This document shows, one piece after another, positions 6,001-8,244 of a stretch of 8,244 nucleotides of DNA. Position numbers and translations under genes: made by a program. Source of the DNA: Acidaminococcales bacterium (GTDB lineage Bacteria; Bacillota; Negativicutes; Acidaminococcales; JAISLQ01); contig JAISPA010000284.1 of the NCBI GenBank assembly GCA_031275255.1, forward strand, positions 1 to 8,244, in the 5' to 3' direction. Positions within the stretch are counted from its first letter, which is position 1; every line of letters starts with the position of its first letter. The notes below the pieces were generated by a model that was not told the DNA's origin, did not search any database, and saw only the letters and a program-made list of their open reading frames with translations.

Positions 6001-6049
6001 GGATTATAAGCGGTTTTGACTGTTTGGATATTTATTATTATTGATATTT

Positions 6050-6598
6050 TTAAGGTTTGTTGTATACGCTTTTCTTCAATATGCCCACATAAGGAAGGTT
6101 GCGGTATTTTTGCGCGTAATCCAGCCCGTAGCCGACGAGAAATTCATCCGGTGCGGTAAAACCTGTGTAATCAACCGACAGGGCGGTTTCGCGGCGCGCG
6201 GGCTTGTCGAGGAAGGCGCAGATTTTCAGGCTGGCCGGTTTGCGCCCGGCCAGTTTGGTAGCCGTGTAATTAAGCGTCAGACCGGTGTCGGCGATGTCAT
6301 CCACTAAAATAATGTGACGGCCGGCTACATCGCGCCCCACGTCCTTTTTCACGGTTATCTGCCCGCTGGATACGGAGGATTGGCCGTAAGAGGACACGGA
6401 CATAAATTCATAATAGACCGGCAGGCGTATTTGCCGCGCCAGATCGGCCATAAAAGTTACCGCTCCGGTCAAAAGGCCGATCATCGTTATTTCCCGCCCG
6501 GCATAGTCGCGCGTTATCTTGTCGCCCAGTTCCGCCACCCGTTCCTTTATCGCGCCGGCTTCTGCAAATACACGCTCAATATCTTGTTCAAACGCCAT
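6050..6598 (-). CDS. hpt: Hypoxanthine phosphoribosyltransferase
   Basis: A cytoplasmic purine salvage enzyme joining hypoxanthine (often also guanine) to PRPP to give IMP or GMP. At 182 residues it is of normal length. Visible motifs are GLLTGAVTFMADL (41-53, pyrophosphate loop), the flexible-loop SSYG (69-72), the PRPP-binding VDDIADTGLTL (99-109), DKP (131-133) and VGYGLDYAQKYRNLPYVG (155-172). Thr44 stands where many relatives have Lys or Arg, and Asp100 replaces the commoner Glu; both may be lineage variation. The ATG at 6596-6598 follows AAGGAG seven bases upstream. It overlaps the tilS stop region by 11 bases. tilS-hpt adjacency is conserved in Bacillota. The stop is TAA, showing that TAA ends genes here. 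Confidence 0.95.
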   Translation of the reverse strand: MAFEQDIERVFAEAGAIKERVAELGDKITRDYAGREITMIGLLTGAVTFMADLARQIRLPVYYEFMSVSSYGQSSVSSGQITVKKDVGRDVAGRHIILVDDIADTGLTLNYTATKLAGRKPASLKICAFLDKPARRETALSVDYTGFTAPDEFLVGYGLDYAQKYRNLPYVGILKKSVYNKP

Positions 6599-8012
6599 TT
6601 ATATACTCCTTTTCGATTAATTCAAGGTAAATCCATTTGTAAACCGAACGCGCTTCTTCGCGGTAAGCGCCGCGCACGCCGGCGATCCACAATATGCCGG
6701 CGCTGTCGACTACCAAAGGTATGTTGTCACGCTCCGCCAGCGGTATTTTGCTGTCGATAAGAAAATCTTTGAGTTTGCGTTTGCGGCCGTCCATGCCTGA
6801 CGGCGAAAACATATCGCCGGGCTTCCTTCCTCTGACAATAAGCCCTTTGTCGGCCACGGCAGCGGGAAAGGCCGCTTTCCGGGCGCTGGTCGTTCTTGGT
6901 TTTTCACCGCAAAAAATTGAGGCGCGCACTATTCGTTTATCAGGCAATACTACCCGCCCGGGCACGGGCAAAAAATATTCACCGGAAAGAGCCGCTTCTT
7001 TCGCAGGCGGCTTGGCGGCCGAAAACAAAAGCGCGGCGTAATCTTTTTTTACTTTCAGACCGCCCGGCAGTTCCAGAACGGCGCCTGTCCTGCCTTCTCT
7101 CAGAAGTTCCTGCACTTTCGCGATATGTTTGTAGTTTATGTAAGAATCCGGCTTCTCCTGCAGACATTCCTTGATTGCCATGAGCAGCACGCGGGAAACA
7201 AGGGCTGGATCCATGCTTTTTAATTTGTCGGCCGCAAGGGACACCGCTGCATCCTGGAGAAAAACCGCCTCTTTCCGGTAGTATTCCCCGGCCAGTCTGG
7301 TCAAAAAATCGGCGTCGCGCGCGAGCATGCCGCCGAAACGGCAAAGAGCCGGAATTACTTCGGGATTGTATTCGGTAAGAATAGGTAAAAGTTCCAGCCG
7401 CACTCTGTTGCGCAAATGTTTTTTATCCGAGTTGCTGCTGTCCGTTCGGTAGTCAATATTGTTCTGTCGGCAAAAAGCGTCTATTTCTTTTCTGGAGGCA
7501 GGCAAAAGCGGCCTGACTATGCTGCCGCGCCGGTTTTTAATCCCGCTTGCCCCTTCCAGGCTGCTGCCGCGCAGAATGTTCATGAGAATAGTTTCGGCGT
7601 TGTCTTCCTGGTTGTGCGCCACGGCGATCGCCGATAAATCATGTTCTTTCGCCATGTCCTCTAAAGCGCTATAACGCAAAATGCGCGCCGCTTCTTCCAG
7701 TGAACCGCCGTTTTCTGCTACAAAGGCCGGTACGTCTATTTTGGCCAAAATGAAAGGCAGCCCGCGCCGCCGGCAAAAAGCATTTACCCACAAAGCGTCT
7801 TCTTGCGCTTCTTCTCCCCTGATTTGATGATTCACATGGCCGACTGTAACCTGCCAGCTGAAAAAATGCGACAATATGCGCAGTATTTCCGTCAGGCAAA
7901 CAGAATCCATCCCGCCGGAACAGGCGATTAACACTTTTTCGCGATATTTCAGCAGATTGTTTTGCTGTATGTATTTTTTTACTTTGTTGATAAGCGCCCC
8001 GTCCAAGTCCAA
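6588..8012 (-). CDS. tilS: tRNA(Ile)-lysidine synthase
   Basis: A cytoplasmic ATP-dependent ligase that attaches lysine to C34 of the CAU-anticodon tRNA-Ile, letting it read AUA. The N-terminal PP-loop domain has SGGMDS (32-37), AHNQEDNAET (132-141, family form about AHxxDDxAET) and RTDSSN (189-194), followed by LRNRVRLELLP (200-210). The C-terminal TilS_C domain, from about residue 385, includes VRGRKPGDMFSPSGM and KLKDFLID-KIPLAERDNIP. The length of 474 residues is normal. The start is TTG at 8010-8012, chosen because a GGGAGGGG site lies at normal spacing upstream and no ATG is placed better. A second TTG is two codons inside. It overlaps hpt by 11 bases, implying coupled translation. Confidence 0.95.
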   Translation of the reverse strand: MDLDGALINKVKKYIQQNNLLKYREKVLIACSGGMDSVCLTEILRILSHFFSWQVTVGHVNHQIRGEEAQEDALWVNAFCRRRGLPFILAKIDVPAFVAENGGSLEEAARILRYSALEDMAKEHDLSAIAVAHNQEDNAETILMNILRGSSLEGASGIKNRRGSIVRPLLPASRKEIDAFCRQNNIDYRTDSSNSDKKHLRNRVRLELLPILTEYNPEVIPALCRFGGMLARDADFLTRLAGEYYRKEAVFLQDAAVSLAADKLKSMDPALVSRVLLMAIKECLQEKPDSYINYKHIAKVQELLREGRTGAVLELPGGLKVKKDYAALLFSAAKPPAKEAALSGEYFLPVPGRVVLPDKRIVRASIFCGEKPRTTSARKAAFPAAVADKGLIVRGRKPGDMFSPSGMDGRKRKLKDFLIDSKIPLAERDNIPLVVDSAGILWIAGVRGAYREEARSVYKWIYLELIEKEYINGV

Positions 8013-8129
8013 AGTATCCCCTCCCGGGCGTGAAACGGGCTGCCTTTGGGCAGACCAACGCGGGATAGCAATACTGTTCCCCGGCTAAAATCGTGGCATC
8101 TTTGCGGCTGATTTGCCACGCGGGCGAGG

Positions 8130-8161
8130 GCCGGACACCGGCCGTCCGTGGCGTGTCCGGC
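8130..8161. repeat. Inverted repeat with perfect 9-bp arms
   Basis: GCCGGACAC (8130-8138) and GTGTCCGGC (8153-8161) are perfect inverted complements around a 14-base G+C-rich loop. No T-run follows on either strand. It is near repeat copy C and may be part of the same composite intergenic repeat. Confidence 0.6.
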
Positions 8162-8203
8162 ATTTATCCATCCCTGGATTGCACAAGCCTCGCCCCTGCG
8201 AAT

Positions 8204-8237
8204 ATTGCCTGCGTTTTGCGCCTCACAGGGCGGCAAA
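8204..8237. repeat. Dispersed repeat, copy C (34 bp)
   Basis: Same orientation as 220-253, with 27 of 34 bases identical; the core has one change (GCGTTTTGCG, 8211-8220). Its first 20 bases match copy B at 17 positions. On the minus strand TTG and CCTG can pair with CAGG and CAA, the same fold as copy A, supporting a real structured family. Confidence 0.6.
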
Positions 8238-8244
8238 TCATCTC

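Larger units (their letters stand above)
8013..8244. other. Non-coding region upstream of tilS
   Basis: No gene is convincing here on either strand, although an 85-codon minus-strand frame crosses the whole stretch. It contains a GTGGCA/TGCCAC stem (8093-8119), a CTGCC/GGCAG hairpin (8041-8054), the inverted repeat 8130-8161 and repeat copy C. No clear tilS promoter is seen, so tilS may be transcribed from further upstream. Confidence 0.5.

Noticed and set aside
6012..6046. Rightward promoter TTGACT-17-TATTGA antisense to hpt
   Set aside because: The -10 is poor (3 of 6) and the A+T-rich sequence past hpt would give such matches by chance.
7979..8236. 85-codon minus-strand frame upstream of and overlapping tilS
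   Set aside because: It runs through palindromes and a repeat copy and continues into the tilS start in another frame; the absence of stops fits G+C-rich repeat DNA.

Overview
The window is a stretch of bacterial chromosome, roughly half G+C, in which all six housekeeping genes run leftward on the minus strand. In transcription order they are tilS, hpt, ftsH, birA, coaX and dusB. The tilS-hpt-ftsH-(birA)-coaX-dusB order is typical of Bacillota. Strong AGGAGG-type ribosome sites and TTG start codons fit this. The protein sequences, together with repeats in nearly every intergenic gap, suggest a Negativicutes-like lineage (Sporomusa/Acidaminococcus relatives). That placement is inference.

Right end, 8244-5737: about 230 bases of non-coding DNA with hairpins and a repeat copy precede tilS (TTG start). 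tilS overlaps hpt by 11 bases, so the two are probably translationally coupled. This is the conserved pair of tRNA-Ile lysidine synthetase and hypoxanthine phosphoribosyltransferase. A 313-base gap follows, holding a weak hpt terminator, a sigma-A-type promoter overlapped by a perfect 10-bp dyad, and a structured leader for ftsH.

Middle, 5736-3448: ftsH is intact in length (640 codons including the final stop) and reading frame, but two TAA codons interrupt it 51 bases apart. They fall exactly in the linker between the AAA+ ATPase and the zinc protease. Neighbouring codons in the same 75 bases also depart from the family pattern. This is the most striking feature of the window: nonsense mutation, sequence error, or a split protein. 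A gap of about 370 bases follows, much of it a 286-bp element with imperfect terminal inverted repeats and nested hairpins (MITE-like), then a probable terminator just before birA.

Left part, 3447-497: birA (biotin ligase/repressor) is followed by a 13-bp perfect hairpin, then coaX (type III pantothenate kinase) and dusB (tRNA dihydrouridine synthase). coaX has a C-terminal extension that overlaps the start of dusB by 65 bases.

Left end, 496-1: about 400 bases carry no convincing gene. They hold a repeat copy, a two-unit 26-bp tandem repeat, a near-consensus leftward promoter, and finally the last 30 codons of an IS5-type transposase entering from beyond the window edge. The IS lies where greA/lysS often follow dusB in related genomes.

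I see no tRNA, rRNA, CRISPR array or new multi-gene system. The genes serve tRNA modification (tilS, dusB), cofactor metabolism (birA, coaX), purine salvage (hpt) and membrane proteolysis (ftsH). The unexplained signals are the ftsH interruption, the dispersed repeat family and the ftsH control region.
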